Source: an uncultured Cardiobacterium sp. (GTDB lineage: Bacteria; Pseudomonadota; Gammaproteobacteria; Cardiobacteriales; Cardiobacteriaceae). Taken from it: DNA of 16,788 nt. A model generated the notes under the pieces. That model saw only the letters and a program-made list of their open reading frames with translations, had not been told where the DNA came from and made no database searches. The stretch is from assembly GCF_938028185.1 (NCBI RefSeq), contig NZ_CALJAH010000364.1:1-16788 (forward strand). The letters run 5' to 3'. Position numbers and translations under genes: made by a program. This document shows positions 16,760 to 16,788 of this stretch, piece by piece (position 1 is the first letter of the stretch; every line of letters starts with the position of its first letter).

Positions 16760-16788
16760 CCCTCCCCCCGTGGGGGAGGGCTGGGGTG
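16760..16788. repeat. GC-rich palindromic repeat at the right edge
   Basis: CCCTCCCCC (16760-16768), CGT and GGGGGAGGG (16772-16780) form a perfect nine-pair hairpin, followed by CTGGGGTG. A similar half-palindrome opens the window at 1-14. This appears to be the same class of intergenic repeat, cut by the window edge. Confidence 0.55.

Noticed and set aside
16723..16788. New gene starting at an ATG overlapping the FRG stop
   Set aside because: The ATGA overlap is tempting, but after about ten codons the frame runs into the GC-rich palindromic repeat, giving a typical spurious repeat translation. The window ends before it can be judged.

Overview
The window is a piece of a moderately GC-rich gammaproteobacterial chromosome. 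Core genes on both strands are followed on the right by an accessory type I restriction-modification locus. A YhgN-type MarC protein, a YqcC (DUF446) protein, two adjacent bacterioferritin genes, a short LID-less adenylate kinase and a GcvH-GcvP pair without GcvT beside it would fit a small host-associated gammaproteobacterium such as a member of the Cardiobacteriaceae. That genus-level guess is inference from protein resemblance, not a search result.

Layout. Positions 1-101 hold a GC-rich interspersed repeat. On the minus strand gcvH (3376-3011) precedes gcvP (2951-102), with a factor-independent terminator between them. A short intergenic region separates gcvH from the divergent adk (+). 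A bidirectional terminator divides adk from yhgN (-), and the pit-type phosphate transporter (-) lies upstream of yhgN with its own terminator. Divergent from pit is an MdtD-like DHA2 drug exporter (+), followed 12 bases later by a membrane-anchored protein I do not recognise (+). A shared terminator separates that pair from the convergent bfrA-bfrB operon (-), whose promoter is visible. Next come a roughly 480-base gene-free stretch with a MITE-like palindromic element, then icd-yqcC (-, 4-base overlap), then a roughly 690-base gene-free stretch full of nested inverted and direct repeats.

The right end (12650-16726) is a type I R-M operon: hsdM, hsdS (8-base overlap), a small frameshifted ORF (4-base overlap) and an AT-rich FRG-domain gene. 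No hsdR is inside the window. The key observation is that the only start codon for full-length HsdM lies just upstream of seven perfect copies of the heptanucleotide AGCCAAC. With seven copies the ATG is out of frame and stops after 23 codons. With eight (or five) copies it would read into an intact HsdM of 564 (or 557) residues. This has the architecture of a slipped-strand phase-variable methyltransferase, captured here in the OFF state.

Other points of interest are two bacterioferritin subunits with complementary lost functions (one keeps all ferroxidase ligands and lacks the haem methionine, the other the reverse), an HsdS whose target-recognition domains are AT-rich around a GC-rich centre, and three copies of a 20-base motif (two direct, one inverted) upstream of icd.
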